Source of the DNA: Pedosphaera sp.
GTDB taxonomy: Bacteria > Verrucomicrobiota > Verrucomicrobiia > Limisphaerales > Pedosphaeraceae
DNA length: 35,205 nucleotides
NCBI GenBank assembly: GCA_028293285.1
Contig: JAQGPC010000093.1
Location: 1-35,205 of the forward strand
Direction of reading: 5' to 3'
Numbering within the stretch: position 1 is the stretch's first letter; each line of letters begins with the position of its first letter. Both the position numbers and the translations under genes were made by a program. Below, piece by piece: positions 1-6,836 of this stretch. The notes below the pieces were generated by a model. It was not told where the DNA came from, did no database searches, and was given only the letters and a program-made list of their open reading frames with translations.

Positions 1-40
1 CAGCAGGGAGAAGTTAGTAGCACGCTCGCCCTCAACCCAG

Positions 41-60
41 CCTTCTCCCCCGGGAGAAGG
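41..60. repeat. REP-like perfect palindrome
   Basis: CCTTCTCCC (41-49) pairs perfectly with GGGAGAAGG (52-60) around a two-base spacer. The preceding bases (28-40, CCCTCAACCCAGC) resemble the start of a dispersed palindromic sequence (consensus near CCCTCACCCCAGCCCTCTCCC) seen in many bacterial genomes. Its function is unknown; it could act as a hairpin in RNA or as a small mobile repeat. Confidence 0.55.
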
Positions 61-261
61 GGAACCGTCTGGCGCAGTTGAAGTAAAAACGGTCTGGTTT
101 GCAATCTGCCGACTGTCCGTGTGATTATCGAATTAAGAATTCAAAAACCATAAGGCGGAACTCTGAACCCGGAGGGCTGAAAACTCATCGCCGCAGTCGC
201 GGGACGGGCATTTCCAGCTACGAGGACAAGAACGATCAAATTAATACGTGTATGGTACTAT

Positions 262-301
262 CTCGAGTTAACTCGACTTAACTTGAGTTAACTCGAGTAA
301 A
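262..301. repeat. Palindromic 10-bp tandem repeat, four units
   Basis: Four consecutive decamers with consensus CTCGAGTTAA start at 262, 272, 282 and 292, with one or two changes in the later units. Because the unit is partly self-complementary, 262-274 and 285-297 also form a perfect 13-bp inverted repeat around a 10-base centre, and 263-276 is itself a 14-bp palindrome. It could form a strong hairpin or cruciform, or serve as an array of binding sites one helical turn apart. Confidence 0.85.
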
Positions 302-336
302 AAAATTAAGACCGAGACACGAATTGCCGAAGCTGT

Positions 337-368
337 TACATGGTTAAATGGTTGCATTGTTACAATGG
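337..368. repeat. Degenerate 8-bp tandem repeat
   Basis: Four consecutive octamers, TACATGGT, TAAATGGT, TGCATTGT and TACAATGG, start at 337, 345, 353 and 361. They share the pattern TRNATKGT loosely. The unit length differs from the decamer clusters on either side. Confidence 0.55.
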
Positions 369-406
369 TCGTGGGGAAGCCTGGCTGCGTTGCAGGTTCT
401 TCAGAA

Positions 407-420
407 CCGCCTGAAGGGGG
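407..420 (+). repeat. Degenerate TGAA-loop hairpin element
   Basis: CCGCC (407-411), loop TGAA (412-415) and GGGGG (416-420) form the same layout as the better copy at 481, with one mismatched pair. The following ACTCGGAT only partly resembles the conserved tail of that copy. Confidence 0.45.
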
Positions 421-480
421 ACTCGGATAGGGTCGAGAGACGAGAGTCCAAGGTCGAGGGCCAGAAAGTCGGGAGCGGAG

Positions 481-504
481 CCGCCTGAAGGCGGAACTCC
501 GAAC
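481..504 (+). repeat. TGAA-loop hairpin element with conserved tail
   Basis: CCGCC (481-485) pairs with GGCGG (490-494) around a TGAA loop, followed by AACTCCGAAC (495-504). The copy at 2714-2737 has a different but equally self-complementary stem with the same loop and almost the same tail. A partial copy of the tail with the 3' half-stem (GGCGG then AACTCTGAAC) lies at 154-168. This suggests a dispersed element selected as a structured nucleic acid. Confidence 0.6.
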
Positions 505-517
505 CTGGAAGCCGCAG

Positions 518-567
518 AATTACGGTTGGTCCGCGATAATTACGGTTAATTGCGGTTATTTACGGTT
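518..567. repeat. 10-bp repeats, ACGGTT type
   Basis: Decamers close to AATTACGGTT start at 518, 538, 548 and 558; the slot at 528-537 is filled by an unrelated decamer (GGTCCGCGAT), so the 10-base register is kept across the gap. This is a second decamer family, different in sequence from the one at 262. Confidence 0.75.
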
Positions 568-575
568 AAAAAATG

Positions 576-605
576 AACCACGAATGGACGCGAATTAACA
601 CTAAT
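576..605. repeat. 10-bp repeats, CGAAT type
   Basis: Three consecutive decamers, AACCACGAAT, GGACGCGAAT and TAACACTAAT, start at 576, 586 and 596 and share an NNACNCGAAT pattern. It follows the ACGGTT cluster almost directly. Similar short repeats are frequent between genes of Verrucomicrobiota; I know of no assigned function. Confidence 0.7.
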
Positions 606-650
606 GGGATGGATGCTGGTTTGTGGTCGGTCGGCCATGGTTGGCAGGGG

Positions 651-680
651 CGAGTGGGTACGAGTAGATATGAGTTGAAA
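651..680. repeat. 10-bp repeats, CGAGT type
   Basis: CGAGTGGGTA, CGAGTAGATA and TGAGTTGAAA start at 651, 661 and 671. The first two differ at two positions and the third is more diverged. The period is again exactly ten bases. Confidence 0.6.
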
Positions 681-776
681 TTCGGGGGTCGGAAGGCAGA
701 AAGAAATGGACACAGGGTGCAGCCAGAACTTGAATAATGCTGAGGAGATTAAGATTAAGAATCCAAACCGGAGGAG

Positions 777-1700
777 CTACTTGAGGTCGGCGAGAGTGCG
801 GTCTTCGCGTTTGCGGATGGTGGCTTCGATCTTGGGGACATACATCTGGGTCTCGGCAGGCAGGCGGCGGGCGATGATGTCGAAGCTGTGGGTCTTGTAT
901 TGCTTGAGGAGTTTGTCAACGCGCGACCGGCCGCTGTTGTAAGCGGCCAGGGTGAGTTGCCAGTTGTTGTAGTGGTTGTGGAGTTCGCGCAGGTATCGGG
1001 CCGAGGCGCGGGCGGCTTTCTCGGGTTGCAAGCGTTCGTCGAACGGGAAGATCGAAAGCTTCTGGTCGCGCGCGGTGGCAGGCATGAGTTGAAACATGCC
1101 GGCGGCTCCGGCGGGACTGCGGGCCTTGGCATCGAACCCGGATTCGACTTCAGCGAGCCAGACGAGTTCAGTGGGGACGCGTTCGGCGAGGAAAATCTTC
1201 TTGAGCGAGGGAACGTAGCTTTGCGCGAGGGGCGGCCAGGGGCGTTGCTTCAATTCCTCGACCCAAACCTGACGCTGGAGCTTGAGTGGCGGCGCGGCGG
1301 GGAGGGCAATGGTCCCCTGCCCCGGCTTCGGAGCAACGACCATCTGGCGCTTCATTTTTCCGGCGGCGTCGAGGTAATCGAGATGGGTCTTGAGCCAGGC
1401 GGCGTAGGGAGCGGTTTCTTCGAACTTGTCGAGGAGCGGCACGAGTTCGGTGGCGGTTTGCCGGAGGGTGCTGAGTTGATAAATGTTGGTGCCAGCCATG
1501 GCTTGTTCGAGTTCGGTGAAGATTTTGTGGACGCGATCCTGGTCGAGTTGGTTGAGAGCGCGGAGGACGTCGTCATCGATGTTGTCCTGCATCCATTCGT
1601 CGAGGGATTGAAATTCCAAGCCTGGAGCGACGGGTGCATCTTGGGCCATGGCGGCAGTAGCAAGCAGTAGCAGGAACAAAATGGTGAACAGGCGTTTCAC
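777..1700 (-). CDS. Lytic transglycosylase, SLT domain
   Basis: This exported enzyme probably cleaves the MurNAc-GlcNAc bond of peptidoglycan in the periplasm, forming 1,6-anhydro ends. A GTG at 1700 is chosen because it directly precedes a signal peptide (VKRLFTILFLLLLATAAMAQ), giving 307 residues; the frame stays open upstream to 1826. After a helical N-terminal region (about residues 25-120) comes a C-terminal SLT domain (about 165-300) with the usual landmarks: the catalytic Glu186 in AEVESGF, then GMFQLMPATA and AAYNSG. This order fits the MltD/Slt-like family 23 fold, but no LysM domain is present. It lies 139 bases after the yebC-like gene on the same strand, and a decamer repeat sits in the gap. 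Confidence 0.9.
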   Translation of the reverse strand: MKRLFTILFLLLLATAAMAQDAPVAPGLEFQSLDEWMQDNIDDDVLRALNQLDQDRVHKIFTELEQAMAGTNIYQLSTLRQTATELVPLLDKFEETAPYAAWLKTHLDYLDAAGKMKRQMVVAPKPGQGTIALPAAPPLKLQRQVWVEELKQRPWPPLAQSYVPSLKKIFLAERVPTELVWLAEVESGFDAKARSPAGAAGMFQLMPATARDQKLSIFPFDERLQPEKAARASARYLRELHNHYNNWQLTLAAYNSGRSRVDKLLKQYKTHSFDIIARRLPAETQMYVPKIEATIRKREDRTLADLK

Positions 1701-1767
1701 GTCTTCGAGGATGATATACTGGATGGCGGGAGCGGAAAACGGAAAAACGCGCGACACATCACCCAAC

Positions 1768-1797
1768 CGCAGATGGACGCGGATAGACGCAGATAGG
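1768..1797. repeat. 10-bp repeats, CGCAGAT type
   Basis: CGCAGATGGA, CGCGGATAGA and CGCAGATAGG start at 1768, 1778 and 1788, in the gap between the transglycosylase and yebC-like genes. This is a fifth decamer cluster, with a different core from those in 1-776. Confidence 0.65.
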
Positions 1798-1806
1798 AAC
1801 GAGGTC

Positions 1807-1830
1807 AGCCGTGCTCTCACGAGCACAGCT
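1807..1830 (-). terminator. Hairpin after the yebC-like gene
   Basis: GTGCTC (1811-1816) pairs with GAGCAC (1821-1826) around TCAC, and AGC/GCT extends the stem past one mismatch. It begins ten bases beyond the stop of the minus-strand yebC-like gene. There is no T-tract, so it may be a dispersed hairpin repeat or an mRNA 3' end stabiliser rather than a true intrinsic terminator. Confidence 0.4.
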
Positions 1831-1839
1831 ACGAGGAAA

Positions 1840-2562
1840 TTATTTCATGGCGGCGAAGACGTGATGGACGTCGTCGTGGTCATCGAGAGCATTGAGGAAG
1901 TCGGCGACTTGTTTGCGGGCGGCTTCGTCGAGGTCGGGATAGGTTTTGGCGATGTAACGCATTTCGGAGGCGCTGATGGTCCAACCGGCGGCTTTCAAGG
2001 CTTTTGAAACGTGGTCGAGGTCTTTGATCTCGGTGAGAAAGCGGGCGCCCTTTTGGCCTTCAGCAACTTCGTCAGCTTCGAGCGGTTCGATTTCCTGTGC
2101 GCCAGCTTCGATGGCGTCGGCTTCGGCATCGCGATTGGGATCGGAGTGGGTGGCTTCGACCACGCCGAAGTGATTGAAGAAAAAAGCGACGCTGCCGGGT
2201 TGACCGAGCGAGCCAGCCTTGAAGATGTTGCGAATCTCAGGAGCGGTGCGGTTGCGATTGTCGGTCAAGCATTCGACGATGACGGGGACTTTGTGCGGCG
2301 CGAAGCCTTCGTAGATGACGACTTCGAAGATGACCTTTTCGTCAGTGAGGCCAGCGCCCTTCTTGATGGCGCGTTCGATGGTGTCGCGCGTGACGGAGCC
2401 TTTGCGGGCCTTCTCGACGGCGGCGGAAAGGCGGGCATTGGAGTCGGGATCGGCACCGCCGAGCTTGGCAGCGACCATGATTTCACGAACGAGTTTGACG
2501 ACGTGTTGGCCGCGCTTTTGCGCGTTCGCTTCACGTCCGGCTTGTTTCCATTGTGCGCCCAT
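1840..2562 (-). CDS. YebC/PmpR/TACO1-family protein
   Basis: At 240 residues this is the standard length and layout of the YebC family: an N-terminal helical domain followed by two alpha/beta domains. Visible family marks are KLVREIMVAAK (about 23-33), NARLSAAVEKAR (42-53), DTIERAIKKGAG (59-70), YEGFAPHKVPVIVECLTDN (about 84-102) and GSLGQPGSVAFFF. The extreme N-terminus (MGAQWKQAGREANAQKRGQ) departs from the common MAGHSKWANIKHRK start and is closer to the YeeN-like subgroup. Members were first called transcriptional regulators; later work links several to translation, including relief of ribosome stalling at proline runs. Which applies here cannot be told. The ATG at 2562 has no clear Shine-Dalgarno sequence. 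Confidence 0.92.
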   Translation of the reverse strand: MGAQWKQAGREANAQKRGQHVVKLVREIMVAAKLGGADPDSNARLSAAVEKARKGSVTRDTIERAIKKGAGLTDEKVIFEVVIYEGFAPHKVPVIVECLTDNRNRTAPEIRNIFKAGSLGQPGSVAFFFNHFGVVEATHSDPNRDAEADAIEAGAQEIEPLEADEVAEGQKGARFLTEIKDLDHVSKALKAAGWTISASEMRYIAKTYPDLDEAARKQVADFLNALDDHDDVHHVFAAMK

Positions 2563-2713
2563 AGGTTTTACTAATTTGAGTCAGCCAGGGATTTGGTTCA
2601 ATGGAAATTTACAATTTGCGATTGAAGATTGACGCGTTTGCAGAAGCATGGAGCGGTTGGAAGGGGGGAAATTGATCTCTGGTCTCCTGAAGGCGCGAAT
2701 GCCGCTTAATTCC

Positions 2714-2737
2714 CAAGCTGAAGCTTGAACTCCAAAC
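2714..2737 (+). repeat. TGAA-loop hairpin element, second copy
   Basis: CAAGC (2714-2718) pairs with GCTTG (2723-2727) around TGAA, followed by AACTCCAAAC (2728-2737). Compared with the copy at 481, the stem bases change on both sides so pairing is kept, while loop and tail are conserved. A poorer related stretch, TCCTGAAGGCGCGAAT, lies just upstream at 2685-2700. The element ends about 40 bases before the ribokinase start. Confidence 0.6.
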
Positions 2738-2778
2738 TTATGGCTCGCAGAAACATCCAAATAGAATAAAACAGCAGG

Positions 2779-3690
2779 GTGATCACTGTAGTTGGCAGTT
2801 TTAACATGGATTTGTTTGTCGAAGCGCCGCGCTTTCCGAAACCGGGCGAGGCGATTCTGGGAAAGAATTTTCGTCGCGCGCCGGGCGGCAAGGGAGCGAA
2901 TCAAGCTTATACGATTGCGCGGATCGGGATGCAGGCGGCCATCGTAGGAGCGGTGGGTAAGGATGCTTTCGGGGATGAAATGTTGGCGAACCTGCAATCG
3001 GTGGGAGTGGACACGAGTGGAGTTGCGCGACGCTTGGACGTAGCAAGCGGCGTGGGCATGGTGACATTGGATGCAAGCGGGCAGAATCAAATCGTGGTAG
3101 CCAACGGGGCGAATGATACCGTGACGGCGGAGGAGATTTTGAAACAAGTGGAGTTGTTTCGAAAATCGCGAGCGGTCGTGGTGCAATTGGAAACGCCGAT
3201 AGCCGCGGTGGAAGCGACGTTGCGATTGGGACGTGAGTTAGGTGCAATTACGGTATTGAATCCGGCTCCATTTGCGGTGGTGACGGATGAGTTGTTGAGT
3301 TTTTGCGATTGGATTATTCCGAACGAGAACGAAGCGGAGAAGTTGACGGGCGTTGAGGTGCGCGATTCGGACAGTGTGCAAGTGGCGGCGAAGGCGTTAA
3401 AGGAACGCTCCGGTTGCAAGAATATATTGATTACATTGGGGGCAAATGGGGTGTGGTTGGATACGCCTGAGGCCACTTGCCACATCAAAGGATTCGCCGT
3501 GCAAGCGGTGGATACGGTGGGCGCGGGTGATACTTTTATTGGTGCGTTTGTGACGAGATTGGTGGAAGGAGCGGATGCGAAAGAGGCGGCACAGTTTGGT
3601 TGTGCGGCAGCAGCCATTGCCGTGACCCGGCGTGGGGCGCAAGCGAGCGTGCCGACGAGGAAAGAGGTTGAGGCGTTGTTAAAATATTGA
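2779..3690 (+). CDS. rbsK: Ribokinase, PfkB family
   Basis: This enzyme should phosphorylate D-ribose to ribose 5-phosphate with ATP in the cytoplasm. The 303 residues are typical for RbsK. The first PfkB signature holds GGKGANQA (36-43), the substrate-binding N-terminus reads GSFNMDLF (6-13), PNENEAE lies at 181-187, and the second signature DTVGAGDTFIGAF contains the catalytic Asp251. The GTG at 2779 starts directly at the beta-strand VVGSFNMD, leaving no earlier option that fits. A possible -10 (TAGAAT, 2762-2767) lies so close that any leader would be very short. No ribose transporter or rbs regulator is adjacent, so a related sugar or nucleoside kinase remains possible. Confidence 0.88.
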   Translation: MITVVGSFNMDLFVEAPRFPKPGEAILGKNFRRAPGGKGANQAYTIARIGMQAAIVGAVGKDAFGDEMLANLQSVGVDTSGVARRLDVASGVGMVTLDASGQNQIVVANGANDTVTAEEILKQVELFRKSRAVVVQLETPIAAVEATLRLGRELGAITVLNPAPFAVVTDELLSFCDWIIPNENEAEKLTGVEVRDSDSVQVAAKALKERSGCKNILITLGANGVWLDTPEATCHIKGFAVQAVDTVGAGDTFIGAFVTRLVEGADAKEAAQFGCAAAAIAVTRRGAQASVPTRKEVEALLKY

Positions 3691-3734
3691 GCGCAATGAA
3701 TTGAATGCTTTCACGAATAAGGGTCGGGTAAGTT

Positions 3735-4751
3735 TCAATGGCCGGTGGTGAGGACGGCGCGGAAACGGGCTTTGCCGCTCATCATTAGTTCGTAGGCTTC
3801 GTTTGCCTTTTCCAAGGGGAAGACCTGGTTCATGGAGCGAACGCCTGCGAGGAGACTGAATGCGAGGGTGTCCTGGGAATCAATGGAGGTGCCGGAATAC
3901 CAGCCTTTGATGGAGCGGCGTCCAGAGAGGAGAAAGAGCGGAGAGGCGTTCATCGATGGCGGAGCACCGAGGACCATGAATGTGCCGTTGATGCCCAAGC
4001 CGCCCATGACGGCGCTCATGGCATCACCATTGGTGATGGTGGCAAGGATGACTTTGGCACCGCCGAGTTTGAGCAGTTCGGCTGCGGCATCCTGTGCCTG
4101 ACTATCAATGTAATGCCATGCCCCGAGTTTGCGGGCGAGTGCTTCTTTGTCGCGGCCACGGGCGATGCCCACAGTTCGGAAGCCCATTTTATTTGCGAAT
4201 TGGACACCGAGATGACCGAGGCCACCGAGGCCGAGCACGGCAACGAGTTCACCAGCGCGTGCACCGCTGTTGCGCAAAGCATTGTAAGTAGTCAATCCGG
4301 CGCACATGAGTGGAGCGGCTTCGGCGGGCGCGAGTTCGTCGGGGAAAAGGGCCAGTGCGGTAAAGGGCGCGATCATGTAGTCAGCATAACCACCATCGAA
4401 GGAGATACCGGTGACAAGGCCCAAAACGCAGGCAAAGAATTCACCGCGACGACAGGGTTCGCAACGACCGCAGTAGCCACCATGCCAGCCGACACCGACG
4501 CGCTGGCCCGGGTTCCAGCCAACGACGCCAGAGCCAATGGCATCAATGACCCCGACGATTTCGTGGCCGGGAACGCGTGGATATTGAATGCCGGGGAAAG
4601 CCCCTTCCTTGACCAGCATGTCGCTATGGCAGACGCCACACGCCTGTACTTTGACTCGGACGGAGCCGGGGCCAGGATCGGGAATGTCGCGTTCAACAAT
4701 TTCGAAGGGGCCTTTGGGACGGGGGACTTGTACGGCGCGCATTTTTGGCAT
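3735..4751 (-). CDS. Zinc-dependent alcohol dehydrogenase (MDR)
   Basis: This cytoplasmic NAD(P)-dependent enzyme probably interconverts primary alcohols and aldehydes. Its 338 residues match the AdhP/AdhA class of the medium-chain family. Catalytic zinc ligands are visible as Cys41 (GVCHSD), His63-Glu64 (PGHE) and Cys150; the structural zinc lobe has Cys94, Cys97, Cys100 and Cys108. The Rossmann motif GLGGLGHLG is at 174-182. A good ribosome-binding site (GGAGA, minus strand of 4756-4760) supports the ATG at 4751. Its stop is 44 bases from the ribokinase stop on the other strand. The substrate cannot be deduced from the sequence. Confidence 0.9.
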   Translation of the reverse strand: MPKMRAVQVPRPKGPFEIVERDIPDPGPGSVRVKVQACGVCHSDMLVKEGAFPGIQYPRVPGHEIVGVIDAIGSGVVGWNPGQRVGVGWHGGYCGRCEPCRRGEFFACVLGLVTGISFDGGYADYMIAPFTALALFPDELAPAEAAPLMCAGLTTYNALRNSGARAGELVAVLGLGGLGHLGVQFANKMGFRTVGIARGRDKEALARKLGAWHYIDSQAQDAAAELLKLGGAKVILATITNGDAMSAVMGGLGINGTFMVLGAPPSMNASPLFLLSGRRSIKGWYSGTSIDSQDTLAFSLLAGVRSMNQVFPLEKANEAYELMMSGKARFRAVLTTGH

Positions 4752-4937
4752 AAGTTCTCCAATTAAATTCTGTAAAGCATTCCGAGGGCAGTTTGGTTCG
4801 CTTTAATGTTACCGGGAACGTAGATGATAGAAAGAGATGTGCAACTGATTTTTGGACACTCAAAGTAAGATGCGTAGCGAGAAGCGAATAAGGGCCGACC
4901 GCTAAGGTTTACAATTGTGGATTGTGAGAAAGCGGGG

Positions 4938-6692
4938 TTATTTTTCCCGTTTCTTTTTCAACTCCTTCATCAACTTATCGAGCGGCAAGGTGTTGATGAC
5001 ATCACTTTTCGTAAGCCAACCTTTGCGGGCAATGCCAGCGCCGAGACGAAGGAAACCGGCGTGCTCATTGCGGTGAGCGTCGCAGTTAATGACGCATTTG
5101 ACGCCTTTGCTTTTCGCGTAAGGCCAGAGACGCCAATCCATGTCGAAGCGATAAGGATTTGAATTAAGTTCGATCCAAGTGCCAGTTTCCGCGCAGACAT
5201 CGATGATAGCCCGTTGATTTACTTTATACGGCTCGCGTTCGAGCAGGAGCCGACCGGTGAGATGGCCAAGCATGTGGACATAGGGATTTTGCGCGGCGCG
5301 AATGATGCGATTGGTGTTATCAGCTTCGTTCTGCGAAAAACCGGCGTGCAGACTGGCGACGACAACGTCGAGTTCAGCGAGAAGGTCATCATCGAAATCG
5401 AGTTTGCCGTCTTTGAGAATATCCACCTCGGAACCGGTTAGCAGACGGAAATCACTTCCCTGCTCTGCCAGGGTTTGATTGAGCTTTTTGACCTGCTTGA
5501 TTTGGTCACGCAGGCGGGTGGGTTCAAGACCGTGCGCTTGAAAGGAAGATTTGGAATGATCGGTGATGGCCCAATAATCACAACCGATCTCAATCATGTG
5601 ATTAGCGATTTCCTCCAGTGTAGCATGACCATCGCTCCAATTGGAGTGGTTATGAAGCGAGCCTTTTAGTTCAGTCCATTCGAGCAAGCGTGGCAACTCA
5701 CCTTTTTCGGCAGCCAGAAATTCGCCATGGTCTTCGCGCAACTCGGGCGGGACATAGGCAAGATCGAGTGTGGAGAAAATTTCTTCTTCCGTCTTGCAGG
5801 GGACGAGCAGCTTGGGATCGCGTGTTTCTTCCTTAGATTTAAAGAGCCCGTATTCGTTGAGGCGCAAACCGCGCTGGATTGCGCGCTGGCGCATGACGAT
5901 GTTGTGTTCCTTGCTGCCGGTGAAATAAGCAAGCGCGAAGGGAAATTCGGCATCAGTCACGACACGCAGATCAGCCTGAATGCCGCCGGTAATAATTACC
6001 GTGGCTTTCGTATCGCCTTTGGCCACGATATTCAAAACGCCGGGTTGAGTGGTGAAGTATTCGATGACGTTAACGGGCTTTTTGGACGAGACGAGGAAAT
6101 CAACGTCGCCTACGACTTCTTTAAAGCGACGCAAACTGCCAGCAGTGCTGCAGCGAATGACATCGGGATGACCGCGCAGACTTTCTAAAATAGGTTCAGC
6201 GGCCACGAGCGCCTCGCTGACGTGATGGCGCGAAGCGTAGGCGCGACGGAACTCAATACCTTCACAAATCTTGGTTTGGGTTTTTTCACCAAACCCGGCA
6301 AGGGCGGCAATTTTGCCCGCCTTGCACGCAGCTTCAAGTGCTTCAACGGTCTTGATGCCAAGCTGGTCGTGAAGCGCTTTGACCTTCTTCGGGCCGACAC
6401 CGGGAATCTGCAACATTTCGAGCAGACCGGGGGGAGTTTCGGCCTTCAACTCGTCGTAATAGGTCATGCGACCGGTGGTGACGAGCTCAGTGATCTTTTT
6501 TTGCAAGGCATCACCGAAGCCTTTGATTTCGCCCAAGCGTTGTTCGGCAACGATTTTTTCCAACGGCTCGTTCAAGGTTTCCAAAGTGCGGGCAGCATTG
6601 GCGTAGGCACGCGTCTTGAAGGGGTTTTCGCCTTTTAGTTCGAGCAGAACCCCAATTTCGGAAAGAATGTCAGCCACTTGCTCTTTGTCCAT
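4938..6692 (-). CDS. polX: PolX: DNA polymerase X with PHP domain
   Basis: This should be a bacterial family X polymerase that fills short gaps in base-excision or break repair, with a C-terminal PHP domain giving 3'-5' exonuclease or AP-site processing. With the ATG at 6692 it has 584 residues; a TTG at 6719 is a weaker start. Helix-hairpin-helix segments include IPGVGPKKVKAL (about 96-107) and LAGFGEKTQ. Polymerase metal ligands appear intact in GDVDFLV (Asp196, Asp198) and IQADLRVV (Asp241). The PHP part begins with LHNHSNWSDG (about 346-355) and continues with DYWAITDHS. The start lacks a clear ribosome-binding site and faces thiD across a 144-base gap. Confidence 0.93.
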   Translation of the reverse strand: MDKEQVADILSEIGVLLELKGENPFKTRAYANAARTLETLNEPLEKIVAEQRLGEIKGFGDALQKKITELVTTGRMTYYDELKAETPPGLLEMLQIPGVGPKKVKALHDQLGIKTVEALEAACKAGKIAALAGFGEKTQTKICEGIEFRRAYASRHHVSEALVAAEPILESLRGHPDVIRCSTAGSLRRFKEVVGDVDFLVSSKKPVNVIEYFTTQPGVLNIVAKGDTKATVIITGGIQADLRVVTDAEFPFALAYFTGSKEHNIVMRQRAIQRGLRLNEYGLFKSKEETRDPKLLVPCKTEEEIFSTLDLAYVPPELREDHGEFLAAEKGELPRLLEWTELKGSLHNHSNWSDGHATLEEIANHMIEIGCDYWAITDHSKSSFQAHGLEPTRLRDQIKQVKKLNQTLAEQGSDFRLLTGSEVDILKDGKLDFDDDLLAELDVVVASLHAGFSQNEADNTNRIIRAAQNPYVHMLGHLTGRLLLEREPYKVNQRAIIDVCAETGTWIELNSNPYRFDMDWRLWPYAKSKGVKCVINCDAHRNEHAGFLRLGAGIARKGWLTKSDVINTLPLDKLMKELKKKREK

Positions 6693-6716
6693 AAGACAAA
6701 TATGGAGTTCAACATC

Positions 6717-6737
6717 CAAAGTTCAAAGTGCAAAGTG
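6717..6737. repeat. 7-bp tandem repeat, CAAAGTK
   Basis: CAAAGTT, CAAAGTG and CAAAGTG start at 6717, 6724 and 6731. Shortly after, at 6754-6767, two related heptamers (GGTGCGT, ATTGCGT) run into a small palindrome GCGTGTCACGC (6765-6774 region). It lies between the divergent polX and thiD genes. Confidence 0.5.
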
Positions 6738-6801
6738 GAGGGAAATATTTCGTGGTGCGTATTGCGTGTCACGCAGACCGCATCGGCAGCAGCATCTTAA
6801 C

Positions 6802-6830
6802 CTGACAATTGTCGAGGGAGACTTTATAAT
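6802..6830 (+). promoter_or_regulatory. Sigma-70-type promoter of thiD
   Basis: CTGACA (6802-6807, five of six matches to TTGACA) is 17 bases upstream of a perfect TATAAT (6825-6830). The expected transcription start, six to eight bases after the -10, coincides with the thiD ATG at 6837. Confidence 0.65.
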
Positions 6831-6836
6831 CATATC

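Larger units (their letters stand above)
1..776. other. Gene-free, repeat-rich intergenic region
   Basis: No reading frame here has a recognisable protein; the short ones run through repeats. The stretch is instead a patchwork of small palindromes and short-period tandem repeats, each listed separately: a 9-bp hairpin near base 41, decamer clusters near 262, 518, 576 and 651, an octamer cluster near 337, and hairpin elements with TGAA loops near 407 and 481. Loose repeats of GGTCGAGAG/GGTCGAGGG also occur at 431-439 and 452-460. It lies downstream of the minus-strand transglycosylase gene, so it may carry that gene's 3' end signals. Confidence 0.7.

Noticed and set aside
518..605. Repeat clusters as a CRISPR array
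   Set aside because: Units are 10 bp and adjacent, with no 25-40 bp repeats or unique spacers, and no cas gene is present.
888..1670. A long plus-strand frame opposite the transglycosylase
   Set aside because: The minus frame has an intact signal peptide and SLT motifs; the plus frame is Gly/Glu-rich with no family marks, as expected of an antisense shadow.
2011..2574. Plus-strand frame opposite the yebC-like gene
   Set aside because: Low-complexity Phe/Gly/Asp composition and full overlap with a clear YebC-family gene.
2581..3186. Minus-strand frame overlapping the start of rbsK
   Set aside because: It covers the conserved first part of ribokinase antisense and shows no recognised domain.
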